A stretch of 64,000 nt of DNA from Fen-671 sp963794745 (lineage in GTDB: Bacteria > Actinomycetota > Acidimicrobiia > Acidimicrobiales > Palsa-688). Positions 54,876 to 64,000 of the stretch are shown here, piece by piece (the stretch's first letter is position 1; each line of letters starts with the position of its first letter). The notes beneath the pieces are model-generated. The model was not told where the DNA came from. It was given only the letters and a program-made list of their open reading frames with translations, and searched no databases. Position numbers and translations under genes: made by a program. Location of the stretch: the NCBI GenBank assembly GCA_963794745.1, contig CAWCEZ010000012.1, forward strand, positions 186,001-250,000, read 5' to 3'.

Positions 54876-56112
54876 TCACGCAAGGACGTTCACCAGGTGA
54901 GCCGTGTTGGGAGCATAATTTGTATGGAGGACCAGTGCCGCCGCACCGAGGGCTGCACCGTCGCCGCCCATCTCTGAAATCGCCACGCGCACGGTATGGG
55001 TCTTGCGCGCTAGGGGGCGAGAGCACAGGAACTCGGTGACCTTGTCCTTGTATATGTCGCCAACGTGGGTGACGCCTTTGCCGCCTAACACCACCAGCTC
55101 GACATCGAGGGCGTTCGCGATGGTGACTGCGCACTCCGCTATGTACTCGGCGGCCTTGTCTATGACGCGCCTGGCCACATCACGCGCTCGACCGCAGCAA
55201 GGCAGATGGCGGCATGGTCGACCAACCCAGGGTCCTTGTGGTAGGCGGGGGCCAAAAGGCTCTCCCTACCCATGTCCAGCTCGGCATGGACATTTCTTGT
55301 GATCGCGGCCGAACTGCACATGGCTTCCAAACATCCGCAGTTCCCGCAATAACACGGGGCCCCATTTGGTTCTACGACGATGTGCCCAAACTCTCCGGCA
55401 TTTAGCGACACACCCCGGTAGATATTGTTGGACAGGAACATCGCTCCGCCGATGCCGGTACCGAGGTACAAGAACGCGAAGTCAGAAGCTGAGCGGCCGT
55501 GGCCAGCCCACCGTTCCCCGATGGCGGCGGAGTTTGCGTCGTTGTCGATGATGACCTCAAACCCGATGTAGTGCTTGAGGAGCGGCTTGATCGGCACTTC
55601 TGTCCAACAGTCTCGCCGCGGCGGGGATACGACGAGGCCCTGGCGCTGGTCGATCGGGCCGGGGCAGGCCGCCCCCACTCCCAGCACTCGTTCGTCGAGT
55701 ACCCCAGGTTGGCCAGCAGCTTGCGAGCTACCTGGGCGGCCTGGTTGATGAGCGCTTCGGGCTTGAGGCCGGGCGAGAGCGCTTGATGCGAGCGGGCCAG
55801 TGCCTGCCCCGTCATGTCTACTACCACTATCGACATCTCAGTGGGGTCGAAGTGGATGCCCACCGCGTAGGCGGCGGTCGGGTTGATGCAGAGCGTTCGT
55901 CTCGGCTTGCCACCAGCCGAGGGTATGGTCCCGCTCTCCTGCACGATGCCGCTCTCTATCAGCCGGCGGACTATGACCGATACAGTCTGGGCGGTGAGCC
56001 CCGTGCGCTGTGCGATCTCGACACGGCTTGTCCCTTCCGACACCTGGATGGAGCTGAGCACGACGTTGGCGTTGTAGGTGCCGATCCTCGGGAGTTTGGT
56101 ACCGCTGAACAT
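54876..56112 (-). pseudogene. ROK-family transcriptional regulator in three frames
   Basis: Three consecutive pieces of one ROK regulator lie in different frames. Piece 1 (from 56112) has a winged helix (SRVEIAQRTGLTAQTVSVIVRRLIESGIVQE) and ISPTAAYAVGIHFDPTEMSIVVVDM. Piece 2 (about 55690-55170) has IIDNDANSAAIGERWAG, YLGTGIGGAMFLSNN and the zinc motif CYCGNCGCLEAM. Piece 3 (about 55178-54876) has the C-terminal MARRVIDKAAEYIAECAVTIANALDVELVVLGG. Two one-base deletions, near 55680 and 55175, would join them into one protein of about 410 residues. ROK regulators respond to sugars. It is a pseudogene unless the bases are errors. Confidence 0.7.
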
Positions 56113-56341
56113 TGGCCTGCCCCTCTACCGTCTAGATCGTTTGATTCCTCGTTGCACCGAACCGGGCTCGTTGAGTTGGCGGGACGGCGTGCACAGCGGG
56201 GGCTCAGCGCCAACAACAGGAGTAGGGTCCACGGGCGGCTAGTTGATCTGCAAAAGCAACCACAACCACAGCGTTGCGATGGCAAAGAGATGTTGTTTCG
56301 GGACCGTTCCAGTTCGAGAGGTCCCATTGTCGACAGCCTTG

Positions 56342-56945
56342 TTAGGCTGCCGTGCCGACTCGGACACCGTTCACGATCTGGACGATCGTGGTCAAATTGC
56401 TGTCATAACAGGAAGCCGAACAACCAGCAACGATAAGCCAGAGCTGGCCTCCCTTCTCGTAGGCCAGTTCATCGAAGCTGGTGCTGCCGGCTGACGACAC
56501 GACCGTGAGCGCGGCCGCTGAGCCGCTCAGGCCGCCTTGGTGGACAGAATGGTGCGGCACGAGCGTTTTGACTGTGGCGCCGGAATAGCCGGGCTCAGCT
56601 TGAACCAAATATTGGGGCACCAGCTCGTAAGCCTGCGAGGGCGGCTCTATGGGAGGAACGTCCTCTACTGTCACGAAGAGCCAGGGGGCGGACGAGGCCT
56701 CCAGCACAAACGAGCTCGGCGCCTGGGACGGTGACGCTACTCAGCGCGAACAGCGGAGCGGGCGGCACGATGAACCCCGATGTGGACAGTTCCTGCTCAT
56801 TTTGGACGATCCAACCTTCGGGGACATCGAAAGATATCTCTGCAGCCAAATTGCCCTCGTGGACGTTGGGTACGGCGGCACCCGGGCGAGCGAGAGCGCC
56901 AAGGAGCGCTGTTGTTAGAAGGAGATTGAAGAGGCCTCGGTTCAT
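56342..56945 (-). pseudogene. Small secreted protein split by one frameshift
   Basis: The ATG at 56945 starts a signal peptide (MNRGLFNLLLTTALLGALARPGAA) followed by NVHEGNLAAEISFDVPEGWIVQNEQEL. At about 56728 one extra base moves the frame; the downstream frame continues with APSSFVLEASSAPWLFVTVEDV and ends ...VNGVRVGTAA at 56342. Joined, they give a secreted protein of about 200 residues with two Cys close together (VAGCSASCYD). It faces divergently the SARP-type regulator. A SARP-like direct repeat lies 20 bases upstream of its start. Function unknown. Confidence 0.6.
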
Positions 56946-56964
56946 GTCGTAAAACCTAAGCAAC

Positions 56965-56994
56965 AGGTATTTCCGAAACCTTTCCGCCCCGGTC
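56965..56994. promoter_or_regulatory. First copy of a 30-bp element with SARP-box-like direct repeats
   Basis: The 30-bp element beginning AGGTATTTCCGAAACC contains TTTCCGA and TTTCCGC separated by four bases, that is, heptamers with 11-base periodicity. This is the spacing of binding sites of SARP-type activators. A second copy with one C/T difference is at 57163-57192. Both sit in the gap between the divergent secreted-protein and SARP genes. Confidence 0.55.
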
Positions 56995-57162
56995 AAATGC
57001 AGTTTTGGTGGGCTCTTGAGCCGCGATCGTGTGTCATCTACGCCCTACCGGTGTGACGGGAGCGCATGCTGGGGGTGGACTGGCGGATGTACAGCCAGCG
57101 GTGACAGCTAGCGGCGCGTCGACCTGGGACGGTCCGCTCTGGGAACGGAGCTAATGCGGAAA

Positions 57163-57192
57163 AGGTATTTCCGAAATCTTTCCGCCCCGGTC
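57163..57192. promoter_or_regulatory. Second copy of the SARP-box-like element
   Basis: AGGTATTTCCGAAATC and the following TTTCCGCC again give heptamers 11 bases apart. It ends 65 bases upstream of the SARP gene start and lies in the same orientation as the first copy, 198 bases apart. Confidence 0.55.
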
Positions 57193-57246
57193 GGAAGCAA
57201 TCTGGTGGCCGCTCGTTCTGCGCTTCCCAGCGCCCGGTCGGGGTGG

Positions 57247-57252
57247 GATAAT
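57247..57252 (+). promoter_or_regulatory. Putative -10 element of the SARP-type gene
   Basis: GATAAT is followed by five bases and the GTG at 57258, so the transcript may begin at the start codon. The SARP-box-like element lies about 55 bases upstream. Confidence 0.4.
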
Positions 57253-57257
57253 GCGCC

Positions 57258-60200
57258 GTGGCGGGCGAAGCTGTGAGTGGCTCCGAAGGGTCGAGCGAGG
57301 TCTTGCGAGTGACCCTCCTCGGCCCGTTCACCATAAAGCTGGATGAGCGCATCGCAGGCCCCTGGTACCGCCCTCCGGCCAAACGCCTCTGCGAACTGGT
57401 AATGGTGAGCCCCGGTCTCCGGGTGGGCCGGGAGGTGGCCCGGGAACTGCTCTTTGGCGACCTGGCGCCGGCCGCTTCGGCCAACGCCTTGTCCAGGGCG
57501 CTGTCCTTGGCCCGGGACGCCCTTTCCACGCTGGGCCACGAGGTGGCCGGCGGCTGCGAGCCGACCGGGCCCACATCTGGTTCTCGGCCGAGGCTCCCCT
57601 CGAGGTTGACCTGGCGGCCCACGAAGAGGCGCTCCGGTCCGCCTTGGCGACGGAGCCGGGAGACCCTCGCGACGTCGCGCTCTCCACGGCGCTGGCCGAA
57701 GATGGCGTCCTGCTCGAAGACGAGCCTTATGCCGACTGGGCGCTGCGGCCCCGAGAAGCCCTCGAACTGGTCCGCCAAAGAGCCCGCTTAGAGCTGGCCA
57801 GAGACCGAGCGCGGGGCCGGGGGCGCTCGGCGCCCGAGGCTGTTATCGAAGCTTGGGAGGACTGCCTGGCGCACGACCCAGCATGCGAAGAAGCCGCTTC
57901 TTCTTTGATGCGGGTCTACGCCGCGCAAGGCCGCCGCCAGCTGGTGGCGAGCACATACGAGCGTTGTCGCTCGGCTCTCGTGGCCTTGGGGTTACGGGTA
58001 TCGCCCGCATTGGGACAGGCCCAACTAGCGACCGTCGAGCTAGCTCCCCCCTCCGGCGGGGTCAACTACGGCCTCCCGGTCCCCCGGCGCCCGCTCAAGG
58101 AAGAACGGAGGTTGGTGAGCGTGCTGTTCGCCGAGCTCTCCGGTCCGGTGGGCATAGGCCGCAGGTTGGACCCAGAGGAGATGCGCCAGGTAGTAGGCGA
58201 CGCCTTGGCGGGCCTGATCGCCGAGGTGGAGGGGCTCGGCGGGATGGTCACCTCGGTGTCTGGTGCCGGCCTGGCGGCCCTCTTTGGCGCCCCAGAGGCC
58301 CACGAGGATGACCCCGAGCGTGCCGTCAGGGCCGGGTCCCACATCCTGCGGGTGGGGGCCACCGGGAGCCATGGACCTGGGGCGGGCAGCCTCTCGGTCC
58401 GTGTCGGTATCGAAAGCGGGCCGGCAGTGGTCGGGCCCATCCAGGCGGGGCTGGTTATGGGGCGGTTGGGGAAGTTGTGGGCGCGGCCGCCTCTCTACAG
58501 TCGGCGGCCAAAGCGGGCTCTGTGCTGGTGGGCCCAGTGACCCGCGGCGCCACGGAGGAGACCTTCGTGTGGGGGCCAACTGAGGACGTGGTGCCCACCC
58601 CTGGAGGCAAGCCGCTCGTCGCCTCTTACCTGGAGCGGCCAGAGCCGCGCCCCTCCGGTTACCGCGGCCAACGGCGGGTGGCGGGTCGTGCCCCCCTGGT
58701 CGGCCGCCAAAAGGAGCTGTCCCGGCTTGACGGAGCCCTGCGCGAAGCTCTGTCGGGGACCGGCTCGGCCGTGTTCTTGATTGGCGAGCCTGGGATCGGT
58801 AAGACCCGACTGGTCCAGGAGTGCCGTAAGCGTTTCATGGCCTGGGTAGGCGCGGGAACAGGCCGGATGCCGCTCTGGCTGGAGGGCCGCTGTGCGTCGT
58901 TCGCGTCCACGACGCCTTACGGGCTTTACCGTCAATTGCTCTGCGCCTGGGTCGGCGTCATTCCCGAAGAACCTGAGCAGGTTGTGCAGCGGGCGCTCGA
59001 ACGCGCCATGAAGGCGGTGTTCGGTACTGAGGTATATGAGGTCGGCTTCCTCGCCCACATGCTTGGGCTGCAGCCACGCGAGCATGCCGACCGCCTCAGC
59101 GGGCTCAGCCCGGAGGGCCTGCAACGGGCGACGTTCGCCTCCGTCAAATCGGTCGTCGAGCGACTTGCCAGGAGGGGGCCAACGGTTCTCGTCCTGGAAG
59201 ATCTTCATTGGGCCGACCCGATCTCGCTTCGGTTGACAGCGGAACTGGCCACGCTGACCCAGAGCCTGCCTCTGCTACTGGTAGCAACACGCCGACAGGA
59301 GCCCGATCCGGGAGTTTCGGCGCTGGAAACCACGCTGGAGACCGGGTCGGGGTGCAGGTTCCGAAGGTTGGAGCTTTCAGCTCTGAGCGATGAAGCCGAG
59401 CGCGAACTTGCAAGATCGATGGTCGGGGGAGAAGCGCCGCGCGACGTCATTGCCGCACTTAGGCGGAATGTTGAAGGGAACCCGTTCTTCCTGGAACAGC
59501 GCTTCAATTCTCTAGTGGAAACGGGTGCCCTCGTCAAAGACCCGACCTCATGGTCCCTGAGTGGGACCGACATCAATGACGTACCACAGGTTTTGGAGCG
59601 CCTCATACGTTCGAGGGTCGACCAGTTACCGCCCACGACGCGCGAGGTCGTGATCGCCGCCTCGGTGCTAGGGCCAGAATTCCCACTCTCGGCGCTGAAG
59701 GCTGTGACCGAGATGCCAGATGAGTTGACCGCGGCAGTGAACGAGCTGTGCCACGCCGGGCTGCTGCTGGAACCTCGCTCTTGGCCAGAGCCGGTTTATC
59801 GTTTTAGGCACGCGCTTATCCAGGAAGCCACTTATGGCAGTCTCCTCCGCAGCCAACGGGCCGAGCTCCACGCGTGGGCGGCCTGGGGACTTGAAGCGCT
59901 TTCCAGCGAAAGGCTCGAAGAGGTCGCTGCGGTCTTGGGGCATCACTACGCCATGGCCGGGGAGAACGAGCGAGCCGTGCACCACTTCCAGGTGGCTGCC
60001 ACGCACGCGGCTGCACATTACGCCATTGACGAGGCCGTCGCTTCTTACCGAAAAGCCATCCAGATAAACGACTCGAAAACGAGTTGTCAAGGTTCCGCCG
60101 AGCTAGCGGTCGAGCTCCGGGCAAAACTCGCCGAGGTACTCTGGCGGAACAAACGCCTGACCGAGGCAAGGGAAACGCTCCAGGAGGCCCTGGTGTTAGT

Positions 60201-61240
60201 CGGACCGGGGCGCCCGTTGCGAGCGGCCAGCCTGCAAGCCCGCTTGGGACGCGTGGAGCTGGGATCCAGTTTCCAGGGGCAAAGCGACCAGGGCCATCAG
60301 GCTGCCATTGCGGCGTTCGATGCCGCTGAAGAACTTCTTGGCAATTACCGCGAGGAACGAAGCGACGAGTGGGTCGACATATGGCTGGAGGTCCTGATAG
60401 ATGGGCGCGCCGACCTGCACAACCATTACCGCGAGCCAGAACGCGGAAGAGAGGTCCTTGCCCGCGAGGCCAGTCGCCGAAACGAGGGGCTCGTCCAGTC
60501 GCAAGGCCGGCTTGTTCGTCCAACTTATTTCTCGCCGGATCGTCGACCGCGGTGGCCAATCCGATGAAGAGACGGTGGAACTCGCGCGCAGTGCCGTACA
60601 GGCTGCAGAGCAAGGGGCAGACCAGCACGTGCTCGGAATTTGCCTTACCGCGCTTGGAAGGGCGTTGCTCTATAACGGCGAGCTCGTCGATGCCGAGGAG
60701 AAGTTGAAGGCGGGTTTGGCGGCCCTCGAGCGTGTGGACGATCCTCAGGCCCGAGCCTGGTGCCTCTGCGCCCTCCGCATTCTCTATGTCCGCCGCCGAG
60801 ACCCGGATGCGGTCAGGTCGCTGTCGCGTCAAGCTCGCGATGCAGCCATGGGCGCTGAAATGCCACTGTGGTCGGCCGCCGCAACAGCCACCGAGGCTTG
60901 GATTGCGTGGAAGGACGGCCGGTCCCAAGAGGTGGTCGACCTCGCACGCGAAGCGCGGGAATTGTCCCTTATGCTTAGCCATCTTGCTCCCGCCCTCATT
61001 CCTCCGTTCGAGGGCTTGTGGCTTTGGCCTCTGATATCCGTACATCTCGCTGCGGGGCATATCGCGGCGGCCGTCGAGACGGCGTGCTGGGTCCTCGAGT
61101 CCCCACTGCTCCGCCCACCCGATGAGGTCATGTCGCTCGTGCGGAGCGCGAAAGAAGCCTGGGACCACGAAGAGGTAGAACGAGCAACGAGAATGCTCAG
61201 CCAAGCCGTGAAGCTTGCGACCAACCTCGGCTACTGCTGA
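57258..61240 (+). pseudogene. Giant SARP/BTAD - cyclase-like - AAA ATPase - TPR regulator in four frames
   Basis: Joined over three frameshifts (about 57550, 58475 and 60465), this region encodes one regulator of about 1325 residues. It has an OmpR-like DNA-binding region (VTLLGPFTIKLDERIAGPW ... RLCELVMVSPGLRVGREV), a bacterial transcriptional activation domain (RADRAHIWFSAEAPLEVD ... YERCRSALVALGL), a class III cyclase-like domain (RLVSVLFAELSGPVG ... FGAPEAHEDDPERAV), an AAA ATPase with GEPGIGKTR and VLVLEDLHWADP, and TPR repeats to the end. In the cyclase-like part the two metal Asp are replaced (FAEL for FADL, GAG for GDG), so it is probably inactive. The shift near 58475 is in a G-run, where a one-base error is easy. 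Confidence 0.7.
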
Positions 61241-61611
61241 GAAAGGTTGCAATCGATCCTCGCCTGCCGGCCTCTGTGTGTGGTGTGGCTGCAGCCGTCG
61301 CTGAACAGCGGAGGAGTGGGATGATGATCGACCACTTGCGAACCCCTGGCGACCCGTCGGCGAGTTTGTAGAGCGGCTCTCGAATCCAGCACGCCGGGAG
61401 GTCACCCTTGGGCCACCAGAACCAACGAAGGGCAGGTCGTCCGCATGTCGTGGACAAGGTACTCAAGGAACACTCAAAAAGTTTGGCTTGCGCCAAACTC
61501 GTCATGGTGGACGCTTCACCGGGCAACCCACAGCGACCACGTCTGGTTCACTTCACCGGGCAACACAAGCTCGAGACAGATCTCCCTAACGGCAGAGGAT
61601 GTCCCGGCTCC
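61241..61611. other. Intergenic stretch between SARP gene and IS element
   Basis: No convincing gene. A perfect inverted repeat AGTTTGGC (61480-61487) TTGC GCCAAACT (61492-61499) may be an operator or terminator. CTTCACCGGGCAAC occurs twice (about 61515 and 61552). Confidence 0.4.
61480..61499. terminator. Short perfect hairpin
   Basis: AGTTTGGC and GCCAAACT pair perfectly around TTGC. It lies 240 bases after the SARP-type gene. No U-tract follows, so it could equally be a protein-binding site. Confidence 0.25.
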
Positions 61612-63030
61612 CGTAGAATTTCGGTGACGGGCCCGTGGCTTTCAGGCCACTTCTTGATCGTACTCGGGTGGTGTGACGGTTATCTTGGCGACCTCGGCGT
61701 CGAGGGCACGGCGCAGGGCGGGCAGGTGCAAGAAACCGTTGACTTTCCTGAACTGTTTGGTGGCTTCGGCCATCCCGGCGGCGCACCAGCGCAGGGCCAT
61801 CTGGCCGTCACGCCAGCGTTTTACGTTGGTGGAGTGGTCCCGGCAGATCTCGATCATGGACTCGATGGGGTTGGTCGTACGCAGCGTGCGGGCCAGGGTG
61901 GGGGCGACGCCCAGGCGCATGACGGTGAGGGTCTCGGCCAACCCCTCGCGTAGCGAACCGGCCGCCCCGGGGTGGGACTTGTCCAGCTCCCGGGCCAGGT
62001 CCTCCAGCACCGCCTGGGCGGCCGAGGGCACTGTCCATCCGGTAGGCGGCGCGCATCTTCTTGGCCACCGTCTCGCCCAGCGCTTCGGGCAATTTCGCCA
62101 CCACGTTGCGGATTTTGTGCAGTTGGCAACGGGCGATGACGGGGTGGTCGAACACCGCCCGCACGGCCGCCGACAGCGCCTTGGCGCCGTCGATGACGAC
62201 CAGAGCGGCCTGGTCACGTCGAGGCCCCGGTCGCGCAAGCCGACGAGCAGGTCGGTGACCAGCGTGGCGTTCTCGGTCGAGCCCTCCACTACGGCCAGAG
62301 GGTGCTTGGTGCCGTCGATGCCGATGCCCAGGGCCACGACGACCAGATGGTCGGCGAAGTGCACCCCGTCGACCATGAGCGCCACGAGGTCGAGGCCGGA
62401 GAGGTTCTGTCGCCAGCAGCTCGGCCAGGGCCGTCTCGGTGGCGTCGACGAAACGCCGGGACACCGCCGACTTCGACGTCGAGCGGCGCCGTGGCCTCGA
62501 CCTGCGTGCCGACGGGCTCGAGCCCTGCCCGGTAACGCCGGGTGGACAGCTTGGCCAGCATCTTGGTCATGGCCATCTCGCCCAGCAGCTCGGTCGAGCT
62601 GAACAAGTCATAAGCCGGGACGGGCAGTTCGCCCGAGCCGTCGGTGGCCCTCACCCGGGGCCGGCGTACCCCGACGTGCCGGCCGCCGAGGGTCACCGAC
62701 CCGTCCTCGGCGCCGTGGCGCACGGCGCTGCGCCCGGCGTCATGCTTGCCCTTGGGGCCGCACAGGGCGGTCACCGACTCCTCCATCAAGGCGCCCATAA
62801 CGGCCAGGCCGGCACCGACGGCCATGGCCAACAGGCCCTCTCTCATCGTTGCGGCGATGTCGGCCATCGCCACGCTCACGCTCCTCGGCACCGGGATCGG
62901 CGCGTGCGAGCTCTTCGGTCTGATAGTTCTTCATGTTGGTGGTCCCCTTGCTCTCGGGTTGTCTTGGCGGACACCCGAGACCTACCAGACGGCAGGTCTC
63001 GAGCGGGGGACCGCCACCTCAAAATCCACG
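61612..63030. mobile_element. IS256-family insertion sequence
   Basis: The element of about 1.4 kb contains a mutator-type transposase remnant. Its likely ends are imperfect inverted repeats: GTAGAATTTCGGTGACGG at 61613-61630 and the reverse complement of GTGGATTTTGAGGTGGCGG at 63011-63029. Length and transposase fit IS256-family elements. No clear 8-9-base target duplication was found, possibly because the right flank carries a group II intron a few bases further on. Confidence 0.65.
61642..62934 (-). pseudogene. IS256-family transposase broken by at least five frameshifts
   Basis: The reading starts at an ATG at 62934 (MKNYQTEELARA) and continues in different frames. The recognisable blocks are VSVAMADIAATMREGLLAMAVG, AVRHGAEDGSVTLGGR, SRRFVDATETALAELLA, VALMVDGVHFADHLVVVALG, LVVIDGAKALSAAVRAVFDH and LARTLRTTNPIESMIEICRDH. 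These blocks in this order are the conserved core of actinobacterial IS256 transposases, including the C-terminal TTNPIESMI segment. At least five shifts are needed to restore the frame, so it cannot be functional as given. Confidence 0.75.
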
Positions 63031-63040
63031 ACGAGCGGGA

Positions 63041-64000
63041 GTGCGCACAGTGATCGGGAGGGGTGACGTTGATGAAGACGTGACCTGACTTGATCTGAAG
63101 CTCGTCGTCGCCAGCCGGTGCAAGTCCGGTCCGGGTAGCTGCCAGGAGGCCCGGTAGCAGGCTGGCGGCTCGGTCTGGAGACGGGCCGGGTCGAAGCCCA
63201 GCGTCGAAAGCCCTACAAGGGGGAGCGACCGAGCGGTCCGTAGCATGACGCGAAGCCTGCCGCGCCGTGAATGTGCCCGCGTAAGCGGGATAAGGGAGAG
63301 CCGAGCCCCGTCCTTCAGGGCGAAGGCCATGGAAGCGGTGAAGACCCTGGATCACAGCCGCGAAGAACTCCCCGGCGTAGAGGGCTCGGAACGTTCGGAA
63401 GGTGATGACGGGAACTGTGGAGGCCCTCGCTGGCCCGGTGACTGCGGAAGTCCACCGGAGCGTGGCGCCCTATAACGGCGGAAAGCAGGGAAGTGGGCGA
63501 CCAGCCAGCAGGGAGTCGGAGGCGGCCATAGTACCGATCGAGCCGGACGGACAACACAACCGCCGGTGAGGGAAGGGCCGCTGCTTCGTCCATGCGTGTG
63601 TGAGAAGGAAAGGCCGGTGAGTGCCCATGTGGCTAGTCCCACCCCTGGTGTCGAGGATGTACTCGACGCGGTCCGTGCCTTGCAGCGCAAGCTTTACCGG
63701 GCGGCCAAGGCCGATCCCGGACGACGGTTCCATGCGCTCTATGACAAGGTCCACCGCAGGGACGTGTTGGGGAGGGCGTGGGTGCAGGTGTGGCGCAATG
63801 GCGGCGCACCAGGCATCGACCAGACCACCATCGCCGATGTCGAGGAGTACGGGGTTTCCCGGCTGCTCGACGAGCTGGAAGCGGAACTACGGGAGCAGAA
63901 GGTTCAAGCCGCTCCCGGCCCGACGGGTCTACATACCCAAACCGGGCGGAACGAGCTGAGACCGCTCTCGATCCCCGCTGATCCGTGACCGGGTCGTGCA
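63041..64000 (+). mobile_element. Group II intron, 5' part, runs off the right edge
   Basis: The element starts at GTGCGCACAG, matching the GUGYG 5' end of group II introns. A highly structured region of about 575 bases without coding content follows (domains I-III), then the maturase reading frame from 63617. The start lies 12 bases beyond the likely right end of the IS256 element. The catalytic domain V and 3' end are outside the window, so completeness cannot be judged. Confidence 0.75.
63617..64000 (+). pseudogene. Group II intron maturase/reverse transcriptase, N-terminal part with frameshifts
   Basis: The GTG at 63617 begins a typical actinobacterial intron-encoded protein: VASPTPGVEDVLDAVRALQRKLYRAAK and WRNGGAPGIDQTTIADVEEYGVSRLLDELEAEL (reverse transcriptase block 0/1). 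Further blocks are in other frames: RFKPLPARRVYIPKPGGT, then ELRPLSIP, then LIRDRVV. At least three one-base shifts in the last 110 bases break the gene. AAGGAAAGG precedes the GTG. Confidence 0.75.

Noticed and set aside
59816..61405. Minus-strand frame of 529 codons
   Set aside because: Antisense to the AAA/TPR part of the SARP-type gene; translation is Arg/Gly/Pro-rich without motifs.
61197..61526. Minus-strand frame of 109 codons next to the IS element
   Set aside because: Trp/Arg/Ser-rich translation without motifs, overlaps the SARP-type gene's end.

Overview
The window is high-GC DNA, dense in genes on both strands. Lon, the UspA-like protein, a nickel/cobalt permease, an SPFH protein next to an Arc-type regulator, a SARP-type regulator, many GTG starts and several apparently leaderless genes all point to an actinobacterium. 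Acidimicrobiia or a nearby lineage is my best guess, from gene content only. No rRNA, tRNA or CRISPR array was found.

Region 1 (1-17.5 kb) holds surface and regulatory genes. A very long DUF11-type surface protein runs off the left edge. Next come a secreted PQQ-type beta-propeller protein with a small ribbon-helix-helix (RHH) gene, a maltokinase-cap-like protein, a hemerythrin, a secreted Ig-like protein, YceH plus a GNAT acetyltransferase, UspA, and an SPFH protein followed by a second RHH gene. A luciferase-like oxidoreductase, an HD-GYP protein with a huge Thr-rich tail, a MerR regulator and an MFS exporter follow. The two RHH paralogues sit beside copies of the same palindrome (core GTGATATCAC), so they look like a small two-target regulon.

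Region 2 (17.6-34 kb) holds a PMP-repeat surface protein, a cNMP-binding/thioredoxin-reductase-like fusion, Lon, a NiCoT permease with a hypothetical partner, an EAL-GAF protein, and a complete peptide ABC transporter (dppABC on the minus strand; a fused double ATPase converging on it).

Region 3 (34-54 kb) holds an MFS-TetR drug efflux operon, secreted and beta-propeller proteins, a PrmC-related methyltransferase, a GT2 glycosyltransferase, a Tat-exported phosphatase, a VIT/CCC1 transporter, a lipoprotein with paired-Cys repeats, an ABC-F protein, YdeI, an acyl-ACP desaturase, a YfhO-like membrane protein, and a 1230-residue LacI-type sensor/PAS/GGDEF/EAL protein.

Region 4 (54-64 kb) is eroded. 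It has a truncated DUF664 gene, a ROK regulator in three frames, a split secreted protein, a giant SARP/cyclase-like/AAA/TPR regulator in four frames, an IS256-family element with a shattered transposase, and the 5' part of a group II intron with a broken maturase. Either this is a real decay zone or the consensus carries indels here.

Three c-di-GMP genes (HD-GYP, EAL, GGDEF-EAL) beside many secreted and surface proteins suggest an emphasis on cell-surface behaviour. Three genes end inside short tandem repeats that contain their own stop codon, a pattern I cannot assign to a known element.
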